Source: Thunnus maccoyii (taxonomy: Eukaryota > Chordata > Actinopteri > Scombriformes > Scombridae). Taken from it: a stretch of 64,000 nt of DNA. Position 1 is the first letter of the stretch, and every line of letters starts with the position of its first letter. Shown here piece after piece: positions 45,948 through 57,449 of the stretch. The notes beneath the pieces are model-generated. The model saw only the letters and a program-made list of their open reading frames with translations. It ran no database searches and was not told the origin of the DNA. Both the position numbers and the translations under genes were made by a program. The stretch is taken from assembly GCF_910596095.1 (NCBI RefSeq), contig NC_056540.1, positions 31,907,001 to 31,971,000 on the forward strand. The letters are read 5' to 3'.

Positions 45948-47690
45948 AGCAGACGTTTCATCAACAATCTTTGCACTAGCGGTAAGTGGTTGCGGTCAAA
46001 GGGAAATGAGGGACGCTGCTCCAGCAATGACATCACTGTCAGAGAAAGCTCTGAAAATAACCGTATGTGAGGACGTGTTTTTATTAGTATTTTACGATTA
46101 AAAAGACTTCTGTATGCTTTACACAGAGTAAACTGCACACAAATCCTACAAGAGGCTTTAGGCGTACGCACTAAAAGCTCATCCACTGATTCTGAAGTGA
46201 TGCTCTGACAATATGAATACATTAATATATATAAAAGAAACATTTATTATAAAAGCTGTTACGTGTCAGTTTCATGAAAGGCACAGTAAAGTGTGTAGTA
46301 TCCCCTTAAACTGACATCTATAAATGAATTTATGGATGTAATGAATTATTTTTTTTTTATCAAACATTAATAATATGTGTGCTGTGATTATTATCCAACT
46401 GTATAGCTACCGTTGCCATGGACACTGAGACAATACTTTTGAGCACAGGTAGGAAATGAGAACCATCTGTTTAACAGGAACGATGTACCGTTTAACAAAA
46501 GCTATTTACATGAATTAACCTCAAGCTGATGTGGTTCCTCACACCTTCATAATGATCTATAGCATCTGGCCTTATTTATCACTTTCACTGCTTCATATAT
46601 CTGAGACTGGAAATGTGTACAAACACATAGTTGCCAAGAAAAGTTGTTTTTTTTTTTTTTTAATTAAAGCATACTTTTAAGATCACCTAACTCTTAACAG
46701 GTAAAGGCTGAACTGGAAATTAGTTTACATGTTATCTAGCTAGCATATAGCATACCTCGATAATCAAAAACTAATTGCTCAAAAGATAATGTGTAACCCT
46801 CGTCCACAAGCTGGACAACACCTGCAATTATGAACGTGTGATTTTTGGCAGAGAAAGGGAGAGATTGTGAGAAAATACACTGTTCACCGTCCATAGTAGC
46901 GGTTGTAGCAGTGACGAAACATCACAGCGCCGTCACGTTTCCCTACTTCCTGTTTCGGTTGTTTCACACTGTGAAATAGGAAGAATCTCAGTGAGGAAAG
47001 TGAAAAAGCAGCACTTGCTCCCCTTCCCTAATTACCATCAAAGCCCCCTTTAACCTCAACTGCTCCAGTGGATCTTGCTCAGTAGCCAGCAGGTCAGGAC
47101 TGGTTGTACTGGGCAGCTTCCAGGTTGTTGTAACTGTGAGTGTGATTAAGACGTTCCTGTAAAAGAGAGTGAAACTCACCTGAATAAATAAAAGTTAAAA
47201 AAAACTGCAAATAAGACCATTCTCCTACAGCCAATAAAGTTTATAAAGTTTATATTTGTCTAGTTTCGTGAATGAATAAATAAAACGTGGATATACTAAT
47301 TAGAAAGAGTAATAAAATACAATTAATTAAGAAAAATGTAAAAAATAGCAAACTATTTGTCACTTATATCGAACACCACTTGTGTTTACACACTATTGCA
47401 CACATACCACAGTAGTAATAACCTACAGACCAACTGTTGACCTCAGGATGAAGTTTTTGTGATATCAAAGTGATGAAAAATGTTCCAAACCAGCTGAAAA
47501 CAGCAGAACTTCCCTTTAATAAGTGACAGGACGGAGGCGGCGGCGCAGTCTCATATAAACACGTGTCTGCTCGGAGAAACACACTCAGCATCTTCAGATT
47601 AAACCAAAGTGATTGCAGGCCCACTGAGGTTATTTGAACCTTTATTACTTTTCCCCGTGTGAGTTTCTTGTCAGAGCTGGTTAGCTTCCA
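45948..47690. other. single-copy DNA, no gene seen
   Basis: Short frames at 45944-46243, 46988-47179 and 47364-47624 have no domain. A T-run lies at 46647-46661. Confidence 0.4.
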
Positions 47691-47699
47691 CTCCCACCT

Positions 47700-48130
47700 A
47701 CATGGTTGCTGGAGGATTTGAATAATTCATGCTATCTGCGTTATTTATGTATTCGCTTATTCATGAAGGCACAAATGTGTGTGCACCGTGTCGCCGCTGC
47801 TGGGAGGTAAATGAAGACATCCGCTGAGTTCATGGCGGCGGAGGAGAAGCTTTGTCTTTGTTTTTTTTTTTTTTTTTTTGATTGTAATAGTGTCAGGAAA
47901 TTGGATTCTGCACCAGTCGTCATTGCACAAAAAGAGAGAGCGTGACCGATCGTTGTACGGCGACTAGTCGGACAGAGGAAGGCTTGTTCTGCCTTTTTGT
48001 CTTCCTCTCTGACTGACTGAATGTCACCCTCGCTTTGTCACTTCATCCGAAAAACAACAAAAAAAAAAAAAAACGTCGAGCCTCAGGCCAGGGCTTCCCT
48101 CAGCCACCATCACTAATCTCATTTACTGCC
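47700..48130. other. possible conserved non-coding block
   Basis: Even composition with TATGTATTCGCTTATTCATG, GGAGGTAAATGAAGACATCC and TTGGATTCTGCACCAGTCG, split by a T-run (47861-47879) and an A-run (48057-48073). No exon recognised. Confidence 0.22.
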
Positions 48131-49070
48131 TCGTCCTCTGACAGCAGGCAGAAACAGACGGGAGAGTAAGTAATCTGGAAAAAATGAGGGAGTGGAGGAC
48201 TTGGAAAAGAAGAAGAAAAAAAAAAAAAGGCAGGGAGGGAGAGCGAGGAGATAAGGGTAAAGTCAGGAAGCCCACAGCAGATATAGCGGCGGCTCAGATA
48301 ACAGCGACGTCACAGAGCTGATCAGCAACTGCACTGTTAGCACTGATGTAGTGATCTGAGAGCGTTAACATGACAGAGAAAATCCCCGAGTACAACCGCA
48401 GTAACCCACTTTAACTCTGTAATCCTCACATGCAAACTGTTGCTCGCACAATTCAATATTTCAATACAATTAAAATATCAGTTGTGACCAGTAAAAAAAT
48501 AGATAATTAATCATTAAAATCATATATTCTGCCCACAGTTTAATTCACTTCAACTGGATTTTAATACTTAAAGAAATTACAAATGTACAATAAGACATTT
48601 TTGTGTATTATTCGCTTCTAAAAATCTGATTTTGTCATTTATATTACAAAGTGGCATTTTCTCACTTACCTTCATTGATATTCCTCTTTTTGTGCCCTGC
48701 TATTATCAAGGTGAATTTCATTTGTGGTGCCCAAAAACTGGAAAAAAAACAAACACATCTATAAAACAAACAAAGCAACAAGTATTTTGAGAAAAATTAC
48801 TAAGTTATTCAGGATAATTCACAAACTTTGTACTTTCTTTGTCCTCACTATTTATATAAATGCAAACAAGCAAAACACACTTCACTTAAAGAAATAAAAC
48901 AAACATTGTATAAAACATAACAAATTCAATTATAAAATATTATTGTCCAGCTCATAAAAACAAAGTTTGAAGGTAATAATAGCCATTCTCTATACTTTAT
49001 AGGCATAAACAATGTAGGAAATAACACTTAATAACTACCCAGGAACAAATAACAAGTAAAGATTTGTGAC
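48131..49070. other. AT-rich single-copy DNA, no gene seen
   Basis: Nothing recognised apart from purine-rich text at 48180-48260. Confidence 0.4.
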
Positions 49071-49074
49071 ACTG

Positions 49075-49274
49075 TGTTCGTTGTTTGGTCTAAAAAATGT
49101 CAGAAAACCATCAAAAATGTCAATCACTGTTTCCCAAAACCCAATCTGACGTCATCAAATGTCTTGTTTTGTCCACAACTCAAAGATATTCAACGTACCG
49201 TCATAGAGGACAAATGACTCCAAATGATTCATCGATTAATAGTTGACAACTAATCGACTAATTGTTGCAGCTCT
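49075..49274 (+). mobile_element. 'GGGCTGCAAC...GTTGCAGCTCT' element fragment
   Basis: AATGTCAGAAAACCATCAAAAATGTC, CACTGTTTCCCAAAACCC, TGTCTTGTTTTGTCCACAAC and terminal CTAATTGTTGCAGCTCT mark this family; related pieces are at 2866, 10560 and 60800. An internal deletion joins GAGGACAAATGACTCC to the 3' end. hAT-like placement is inferred. Confidence 0.6.
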
Positions 49275-49419
49275 GTTTGTTCGGTCTTGTTTTAAGACCT
49301 GTGGAGGTAGATGACGTGTTTTGAGTCTTATCATATGAAATGTACTTAGTGAACTGGAAACCAAATGTACACATTTTGACTGTAGCAATGAGTATCAGCT
49401 CTCACAATATGGCTCAGGT

Positions 49420-49875
49420 CTGAATGAATCTACAAGCTCTTTCCTCTTTAGCAATGACTTGTCGGGTGCACAAGGAGGGACTGACTCTGCTGTTTTGTAT
49501 TTAATTACCCTTTAAGTGACTCGTGATGATGCTAAACCTATAAAACGTGAGGAGAGAGAGAAGCTGCTCCATTCGGCCTAAAATATTCCAATATTCAGTT
49601 TGTGGTTTTAAGGTTTAGCGGTCACAGCAGAGCGTCTGAGTCGTTTCCCCCAGAGATGGAATCTGATCGCTGCTGCCTTAATATTTCGGCTCCTCCAAAG
49701 CGAAAAGAGAGCTGCGGGGAAATCTAACGGTGTGACTGATGGAATTAACCACAGGGAATCTCCCCGGAAAACGCTCGGCTAAATGACGCCTCAGTCATCA
49801 GTGACAGAGGATGATTATACCGAGGACTGAGGGGAGTCTGTCAGCTGAGAGAGACAGGAAGGAGGGAAAGAGAGA
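49420..49875. other. possible conserved non-coding block
   Basis: Complex GC-balanced text (GTTTTGTATTTAATTACC, TGATCGCTGCTGCCTTAATATT, GGAATTAACCACAGGG, CGGCTAAATGACGCCTCAG) with no repeat. Similar in texture to the other enhancer-like blocks. Unverified. Confidence 0.27.
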
Positions 49876-50235
49876 AGAAGATGCTCCGTTGATCCATCAA
49901 CAAAAATGTACGCTGCAGAAAACATTTTTGTTTGGGTTTTTTTTTTTTTGAAGCCATTAAAGAGAGATCATTCCACATGTTACAAGAAAGCTAGTGGTTT
50001 AGCCTCGCTGCGTCACAATACAGAGGCAATATTAGAAAGAGAGACATTCACAATCCTGTAGCTCCAGCTGCTCAATTTAGTTTGACATTTTGGGAAATAT
50101 GCTTACTTAGTTTCCAAGAGTTAAATAAGAAAGATTGATACCATTCTTATGTCTAAAGTAGCAGGCTAGATGAGAAGCGACTAGCCTAGCTTAGCATAAG
50201 ACTGGAAGAAAGGTGAAACAGCCACCCTGGCTTAA

Positions 50236-50592
50236 AAGATGGGTTCATCATTTTTCAAGTGTGTCTTAAACCAACAGTCAGGAGCCAAAATGAACATTAA
50301 ACATGTTTTTCTTGCTGTAATCATTCCTCCTGTTCATACTGACCATTAGAAGATCCCTTCATAATGACCTTACAATGTAAGTGATGAGGGACAAAATCCA
50401 CAGTCCTCCTTCTGTGCAAAAAATGTATTTAATGAGTCCAATCAAGTAGATATCTTTCAACGTTACAGTCTTTTTAGTGCCAAAGTCCCTCTTTTTGTTA
50501 CTATACTTCCACTTGCAGCTCAACAGGGAAACACAAAGAGGGAATCTGATGCTAAAAAGACTGTAAATGTGTCAGATATCCACTTGATATGG
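50236..50592. mobile_element. TTAA-target inverted-repeat MITE, copy C (3'-truncated)
   Basis: TTAA at 50232-50235 precedes AGATGGGTTCATCATTTTTC, followed by text matching copies A and B up to GATATCCACTTGATAT at about 50590, where similarity stops. About 200 bp of the right arm is missing. Confidence 0.75.
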
Positions 50593-51495
50593 TTTAGTAG
50601 CAGTAAACACACTGTAGTCAACTACCATCATGTAACTGCAGCATCGACTTTGCCTTTTCTGAATATGAGCCAGATGAACATCGCTGTTGGTTCCCGGTTG
50701 AAATCAACAGTCCAAAGAGTTATAATTCAGAGCAGAACTCGGTATGTAACATTAAGACTTAAAGCTGACTCAAAGGTTTGTTAAAATTAAGTATTTTGGC
50801 TCTTTATAAACAGTATAAACTCTGATGAAGATGTTGTGTCAAATATTCTGCCCCCTCATGTACAGTAAATAAATGTGGATGCACAGAATCAATATAAGAA
50901 CACAACTACACACTTCAGAGTGTATTTATAATATTCTAGACATCTGTAGTCCTGCGAATTCTTGAAGAACTTATGTAACAGATTTTAATATAATGTATAA
51001 TTTTCTGCCATATTTTAGGGTCTGAATTTGTATTTGTGTCCCTTAATATTCTGTCTATACTCTGATTCAAATGATAACTTTATGTTCTGTGTTTTTTTAC
51101 TGTTTCTGTACTAAACCTCTCCGTTCCTGCTCGGTGAGTCCATCATTACACTTTCAAATACTAGAAACTTTGTGTCCTCCACTTGAATTTAAAGTGAAAA
51201 TTGATTTCAAATTCTACTGGAGGTCAAGAAGTATCCAAAGACACCAAATATGTCAGGCTGAATTTTTTTGGGGGGGAAAAATATGTGTAAGATGATGCAC
51301 AAGACGTCTAGAATACAGTGTGTTGATGTGATGGAATAGTGCAGCCGTTAAAAAAATATGAGGTTTGAATATTTCATTTTGTGAACATTATAAAGTTTCT
51401 ATAAAGAGCTGGATCGAGCATGTATAGCGTACTGTGTATGATACATAGTGTCATGTAGAGTGTATGAAACATGCTTAAAACTCCACCATAACACA
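50593..51495. other. AT-rich single-copy DNA, no gene seen
   Basis: Frames at 50569-50784 and 51071-51295 have no domain. Confidence 0.4.
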
Positions 51496-51499
51496 GTTT

Positions 51500-52228
51500 T
51501 GTGAATAAGAATCAAATTCGATGCAGCAGAACCAGAGATACAATATTTTTTATTCCACAAACTTCTTCTTTCAAAACTTGAAGCCTACATTACCCACAAT
51601 GCAACATGAAAGCAGACGAGTTCAGTCGGGAGCATAGACTGTATAAAAAATATGGACGTAGTTACCGTGACGTCACCCGTTGGTTTCTGAAAAGCGGTTT
51701 TGAAGCTCAAAGTGAGCCGCTCCGGCCGTCGCCATCCTGGCAGTACGTGACGCTGTCTAACTCCCAGCCAATCAAAAATGGGCAAAGAGGCGGGTCGAAC
51801 GGCTGAAACAAGCCACCTAGCGGCTGGCGGACCTGTCACTCAAAGCAGCCATGTCCTTCATTATGCATAACTTTACGGCTTAATAAAATTTAAACGGGTG
51901 CGTTATAAAAAAATTCACCCCCCGTACAGTTGTCATGAAAGAGGAAATTAGCTACAGAGACCAAAACCGTTGTTTGTACCAGGCTGTAAACATGTTTATT
52001 TCTGCTGTAAAGTTGGGTATTTTAACATGGGGGTCTATGGAGATTGACTCACTTTTGGAGCCTCAAGTGGTCATTCAAGGAACTGCAGTTTTTGGCACTT
52101 CTGCATCGGCTTCATTTTACAGCCCCAGAGGTTGCCGCTTGGTTGGGAGATTTGGAGCGTTATGCTAGTAGCAGCTAATGTAGCCTGGAGCTGTTAGCCT
52201 CCAGCAGAGACGAGGAGCTACAGAGGTC
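51500..52228. repeat. older interspersed repeat, copy 2, split by another element
   Basis: The outer halves 51500-51631 and 52147-52228 match those of the 20.2-kb copy in the same orientation (GATGCAGCAGAACCAGAGATA, ACATTACCCACAATGCAAC, then GAGATTTGGAGCGTTATGCTAG and TAATGTAGCCTGGAGCTG). Confidence 0.7.
51632..52146. mobile_element. non-autonomous element inserted in the repeat
   Basis: The 515-bp insertion is flanked by GGGA at 51628-51631 and 52147-52150. It begins GCATAGACTGTATAAAAAATATGG and ends GAGGTTGCCGCTTGGTT. The end CCAAGCGGCAACCTC (reverse strand) is shared with the 22.3-kb element. No matching TIR was seen. Short frames on both strands (60-84 codons) have no domain. Family unknown; the element is abundant in fish genomes as far as I recognise its text. 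Confidence 0.55.
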
Positions 52229-53235
52229 TGCTAAGCTCACTTCTTCCTCCACATCCACAGATTTGTTCTCATTTTTAAATTTGTGGTCTTCAGCCTCATC
52301 TGACACCAACTCAAATTACATCACTTGAGGCAATCTCGGATTTCAAACAGCTCCCTCTGGAAACACAAAAGGCTTTATTACTTTTTATACTTATGGTTTA
52401 TAATAAAGTCACTATGCATGTAGGCCAGGCAACTTTTCAGAAATACCATCGTTTTGCATGTGAGTAGTACTATAAATGCTCTCAGAGACTTTTTATTGAG
52501 AAAAAAAACCCTGAAAATGTAAACTGAAGTTTTCAAACCAGCACAAATCTCCACATATGAATGTATAGAGGAGACGGTCAGAGTTCAAGGGATATAAGAA
52601 CCATGTTGATGAGACACTCTGAGCTTTAGTAACACCAAAACATGTATAAATACATACTGATTTGTTCTTTATCAGCCAGCAAGGATCCATATGTTTAGTG
52701 TGACATCATTCTGATTGATAACAAGTTGTGATGTCATGTTTTGTTTGTTCACATGACAGAGTTACACGCTGCAGTTGCTTCTCAACGCTTCCTGGTTCAC
52801 ACACAGGCCTGGATGTAGCTGTAAAAACAACTTTTACTGGAGAAAAAGTCCAGAAATTTGACAATTATGAGCCAAGATCTCAAATTATTTTTTCTGTGAT
52901 TTCAAAGTGGATTTACCGATGCTGATCCTGTACAAAGCAACCGTCTTTGTAAAGTGTAGGAGCTACTGATTTTGAGATGAAAGGGGTGAGAATTTTTTAC
53001 ACAAATCGCATCAAAAAAATAGAAATTTAAAAATCTATAGTTCCATGACAACCGTGCAAACTCCATCTGCTGAGGAAGCTCATGTGATACGATTAAAAGT
53101 ATATAAAACTGCTTCTGAATTAAACTTGTAGTGAGTTTGTGAAGTTAAGTGAGAGTTTAAGAAACACTCGTAATGTTTGTTTTAATGCAAAAACTACTGA
53201 AGTTGATAGTTATTGTGGCAGGAAACACGGCGAGG
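52229..53235. other. single-copy DNA, no gene seen
   Basis: No supported feature. Confidence 0.4.
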
Positions 53236-53240
53236 TACAG

Positions 53241-53259
53241 GGAGAGAGAGAGAGAGAGA
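53241..53259. repeat. (GA)n microsatellite
   Basis: A short GA run. Confidence 0.85.
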
Positions 53260-53279
53260 AAGATGATGTAATAAAAGTC

Positions 53280-53670
53280 GGTATCTAATGTGAGATGTTA
53301 CGGTCCCATGATGTGTGTCTTTGACTGCAGGCCTGTGTTTGTGTGCAGGTCCCTCATCACTCAACCCATGAATAAATTAATACGGAAAGTTTCGAGGCGA
53401 GAGTTGCAGTCGGGGAGTCCTGATCCTCACGGAGACGCTGGGGATGTCTCCAGTTTTATTTTTTCCAGTCCGACCGGCTCGACTTCTTGGTCAGCGAGCA
53501 GTTGACCCCGTCTTCGCAGAGACCGACTGCTCCTGTATCGGGGGGGGGGAAGCTGCCCACGGCTGACCTAAATCTTTGATGGCACCCCGAGGCCCCATAA
53601 GCAGAGCCAATAACCGAGAGACGGCCGTTTGCTGCTTCTGTCCATGAAAAAAACATTGAGCTGGAACAGC
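53280..53670. other. possible conserved non-coding block, GC-richer
   Basis: GC-balanced text including AACCCATGAATAAATTAATACGG, TTTCGAGGCGAGAG and GCAGAGCCAATAACCGAGAG, with a G-run at 53540-53548. Overlapping frames on both strands lack domains. Confidence 0.22.
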
Positions 53671-54311
53671 CGTTGTGGGCGATTCGTCCATATGTATGAA
53701 TGTGTTTATGACACTGCTGAATTATTGGGTGGGTTGTTTTCTTTCCTTGAAAAGTGAATTTATATGTGTGGACTGCCGTCTGCGCGCTTCACTGCGCCTG
53801 GTTGTGATATGAAATCTGAGCAGCCTGAAGGCAGCATGATGGTGCGTTTGGGTCTCTGCAGACACCAGAGTTCAGAGCTTTTTTTTTTTAGGACCAAATG
53901 TGAAGAAATTTAAAACCAGATTTCAATCAAATGATGTAGGATAAATTTCAGCCGACAGGGGGGACAAACTGAAGCGACCGCAGGATGATTTTGTTTTAGA
54001 AATAAACTGTAATTTATTGAGAGAGGCTGACTTAAAGGATTCAAGTTTTCTTGTGTGACTTATTTTTGAAAATCAACATGCAAACAAAGCTTTTTCATGA
54101 AAAAAAAAAGTCAAATTCAGAGAAATGCAGCCAGTTGTTTAACACACTTTACAGCTTCAATCACAGAATATTAAAGTCATGAGTCAAAAGTCCCCCAAAA
54201 ATCAAAAAGGAAGATATTTTATATTATATTATATATATGTTATACTGTTCTGAATGAAGTCTTTGATGGAAATTCCTTTAGAAATAAATCCAATTATAAA
54301 CTCAACTAAAC
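53671..54311. other. single-copy DNA, no gene seen
   Basis: T-run at 53880-53889 and a TATATTATATTATATATATG patch at 54218-54240. Confidence 0.4.
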
Positions 54312-54316
54312 TTTAA

Positions 54317-54740
54317 AGGTGCAATGTGTAAGATTTGGCCAGAATTTTAGTTTACTGGAAACCCAAACCCCACAATAACCCTCTAACTATGTAATTTAGG
54401 GTCTTATGTACATAATAATAAACATCTAAAAAAGTATTAGATACTAGTTTCAATCCACATTTGAAATATTGTTTTAAGTTTTTGTAAACTCTCCTGATAT
54501 GAGGTTTGAATTGGACGAGGTTATGCTTGGACATTTTTTTTTATAAAAATTGCACAATAAATTCTGCAAACCAATCATAAACGATGTGATGAGCCCTGGT
54601 TGCCGGGGCAACGCTACTTCTTCTTCCTGTCATTTTGGACTGAGGGCAGACCGGACGCTACAATGACTCACTATCGCCTCTCGAGGTACAAAGCGGTATT
54701 ACGAGACGAGACAAGCTCGAGCTAGCAGGCTAGCATGCTA
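54317..54740 (+). mobile_element. TTAA MITE fragment beginning AGGTGCAATGTGTAAGATTT
   Basis: TTAA at 54313-54316 precedes AGGTGCAATGTGTAAGATTTGG, a recognisable fish MITE start. The expected inverted end (CTTACACATTGCACC) is not found downstream, so the copy is truncated. The right boundary is a guess. Confidence 0.5.
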
Positions 54741-54936
54741 ACCTCGGTAGATATCTCTGCAACGCAACACAAATAAAATGAGTGTTAGTATTATTCAGAC
54801 AAAACAAAAAACGGCATTCATCCGACTTAGAAATGCCCCAAATCTTTGGCATTTTATTATAAAGTATCTTTAATTGCAAAGGTTTCATAAATGTGTCCAC
54901 TGTTGTTTTATGTATCAACCCAAAGACTTCCACAGT

Positions 54937-54970
54937 ATATATCTATCTACACATATGTAGATAGATATAT
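54937..54970. repeat. perfect hairpin, 14-bp arms
   Basis: ATATATCTATCTAC (54937-54950), a six-base loop ACATAT, then GTAGATAGATATAT (54957-54970). Confidence 0.85.
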
Positions 54971-55615
54971 AGATCTTTAAAAGATCTAGTAGATAAGCAA
55001 AAACTGTAAGTAATTTTATTCATTTTCTGTTTTTTCAACCACTTTGTGTTTCTTGTAGTGGCCTGGCATACTAACATCTGTTTTGTAGAGCTGAAATAAT
55101 ATGATTAAAATAATCCAGCTATTTGTATTGCATTTCAAAAATGTTATTTTTTATTAATAATAATAATAATAATCAGTTTAATCATAATTTGTCCTCAGTT
55201 GTGGCTACGGCCCGTGACTCCTGCTACCAAAAAGAATAATAAAATAAAATATCTCTCAATCTGCAGTGAAGTAGAAATGAGAAAATAGATGATTGTACTT
55301 CACATGATATTTTCTCTCCAGGACCACTCATGTTTTCATGGACATTTTGGTCAAAATGTTCATTTTTACAGGACTTTTTTAAGGACACTTATGAACCCAG
55401 TCTGTTCATGTAGTTCAGTGTAGAGCTGTATGTGACTGGTTGGTGATTCTGACTGTTTAAATGATCAACTTTTCCTAGGAAACAAGCATTTATGATGAAG
55501 ACATCATAAATCTAAAATGTAATGACTTTTATGTGCTGGTATTTGTGAAGTTGAATATCAGACACCCTGTGAAGCACACAGAGAGACGGACAAAAAAAAA
55601 AAAAAAAGAGGAATA
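54971..55615. other. single-copy DNA with (TAA)n patch
   Basis: (TAA)n at 55153-55174 and an A-run at 55592-55607. No gene seen. Confidence 0.4.
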
Positions 55616-55619
55616 TTAG

Positions 55620-55905
55620 GAGATGAGAGGCAGAGAGAGGAGCTTTGTTTTGTCTCATTATTCGTAGGCGTATCAGCTTCCTAACACAGCGGCTCCACGC
55701 TGCCAAGCCTTTTCTGGAGGCAGAGGCTAAGTAAGCATGCCGCCGCTGCCAGCAGTTTGTTGGCAAACGCTAACCGCCACCTGCTGCTGCTGTCGAGGTG
55801 GCGTTGCCGCGACCTGGCAGAGCATCTGGCAACCAATGTCCCCCGAGGGCCCGGCTCAGTCACCGCCAGCCAGCTCCTGTCTCTGACTGTGGAGGATTTC
55901 AAGGG
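55620..55905. other. GC-rich possible conserved non-coding block
   Basis: The most GC-rich segment of the window (55680-55870), with several CpGs and (CTG)n-like text (CACCTGCTGCTGCTGTCG). Contains CTCATTATTCGTAGGCGTATC and CCAAGCCTTTTCTGGAGGC. No exon or promoter could be assigned. Confidence 0.27.
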
Positions 55906-56265
55906 TGTAACATACAATGTAAACTAGATTTTTTTGTCTTATTTTTTTCCCCCTCGCTGCAGATCACAACTCGAATGTACTGAAGGCTTGAGAGGAGGAT
56001 AAAAAAAGAAATCATAGAGACAACAAACACAAAAATCATTGACAGTTAAGTCCTCAATAAGAGTACATTTACATTTTTATTAATTTTACATTTGAGAGAC
56101 TTCATTTTCTAATTTATTGTCTTGATTAATCGATTAAAAAGATCAAATAAAATCTGATGAATCCTACATAAATGTTACTTTTTATTTATTATATTATTTT
56201 ATATTATTATTTGTTATACTTTATTTTATTTTATTGCAGTTTTGGAACCTTTTTGATTTTTTATC
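55906..56265. other. AT-rich DNA, no gene seen
   Basis: TTATTTTATAT-type low complexity at 56165-56240. Confidence 0.5.
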
Positions 56266-56279
56266 ACTTTCTTTGAGGG

Positions 56280-57260
56280 ACTGGGGGGGACAATGATGAG
56301 GAGACATTAAGTCTGAACTTTTATCCTCTGAAAGCCTCATCATTGACCTTCTCCAGCAACAGTCTGAAGTTTCAAGAGCAGCCAGCTGCTTTGGAGCCAC
56401 CTGGCCCAGTCTCAGTTCACAGGGACGCCTTCTCCTGGGCTTCAGTAGTAAAAGGAAACAAGAAGAGGGTTTTTCTCCTCTCTCCAATCCAAACACGGAT
56501 GAGGATGCTCTGCCATTCCCATCGTGGCCTGCACATGAATATAGAGCTGTGCCCACAGGTCAAGAAATGCTTGGCTCCAAGTCCTAACTCTCTGACTCAC
56601 TTGCCCATATCTCCGGAGGGCAAGCCCCAGCCACCAAACTGTCTGCCACGATGCAGACCATGTCTTAGATGCTAGTGTGGCTGCACCAGTGGTCATCAAC
56701 ACGGATGGGATGGTGTCACAGTCAATACAGCCCTCAACTTCAGTCCGGTCAGTCGCTCCATCTACAGCGGTGGCTGTGCAGATGGAGAGCCTGAGGTCTG
56801 CCTGGTTGGTGATTCCATACTTAGATTTGTGAAGTCCCAAATGAAATTTCCTACTGTTTACCAGGTGTGAAAAACTTGGACATTGGATACTGAACTTGCC
56901 CACTGACTGCCTTCACTATTATTGTGCACGTCGACATGAATGCCACTAGGCTCCGACAGTCTGTTAAACTACTTTTAGACACTGGCAGAAATGATTGAGA
57001 GCCTCAGAAAAAATATGCATTTTTTCTGGACCCATTCCTACACAGAGGAAATCCAGTGAGAATTTTCAACATGCATCATTGACTTCTCAATTTCTGTGTT
57101 GCTGCTGGTCTTTGTTTTATATATTTCTGGACTAGGGAGGATCTCTACAAGCCAGATAATCTCCACCTTAACCGTAAGGGAACAAGACTGTTAAACACAA
57201 ATATCACTTACAGTTAGCAAGCCCCCTGACCGGTGGGGAGGACAGGGCACAATAGTTACT
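56280..57260 (+). pseudogene. L2-type LINE ORF1 relic with SGNH-esterase domain
   Basis: The plus strand upstream of the endonuclease encodes VCLVGDSILRFV at about 56790-56825 (the GDS block of SGNH/GDSL hydrolases), then VHVDMNATRLRQSVK at about 56926-56970, corresponding to the family's V-H-x-G-x-N-D block with Gly and Asp replaced. WTREDLYKPDNLHLNRKGTR (57130-57190) corresponds to the final block with its D-x-x-H written here as N-x-H. Esterase-bearing ORF1 proteins are known in several L2/CR1 LINEs and are thought to act with the RNA particle. Stops at several positions and the altered catalytic residues show it is dead. The 5' end is uncertain. Confidence 0.65.
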
Positions 57261-57449
57261 CACACCCTCCTCCAGATATATATATATTGATCCACTATCC
57301 CACCCTTTTCTAACCTCGGCTTTCACTACACCGGCTCTCACAAGTATGAGACCCTCTGTCAATAACTCTAACCGAAAGGTTAATCAGAAAGATCTGAGGG
57401 ATCCGTTATCTCCAGCCAGTCACATCTACTCCTCAACCTATGAGTCTCA

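Noticed and set aside
56442-56903. 153-codon minus-strand frame
   Set aside because: Antisense to the LINE ORF1 region, which has recognisable sense-strand motifs.
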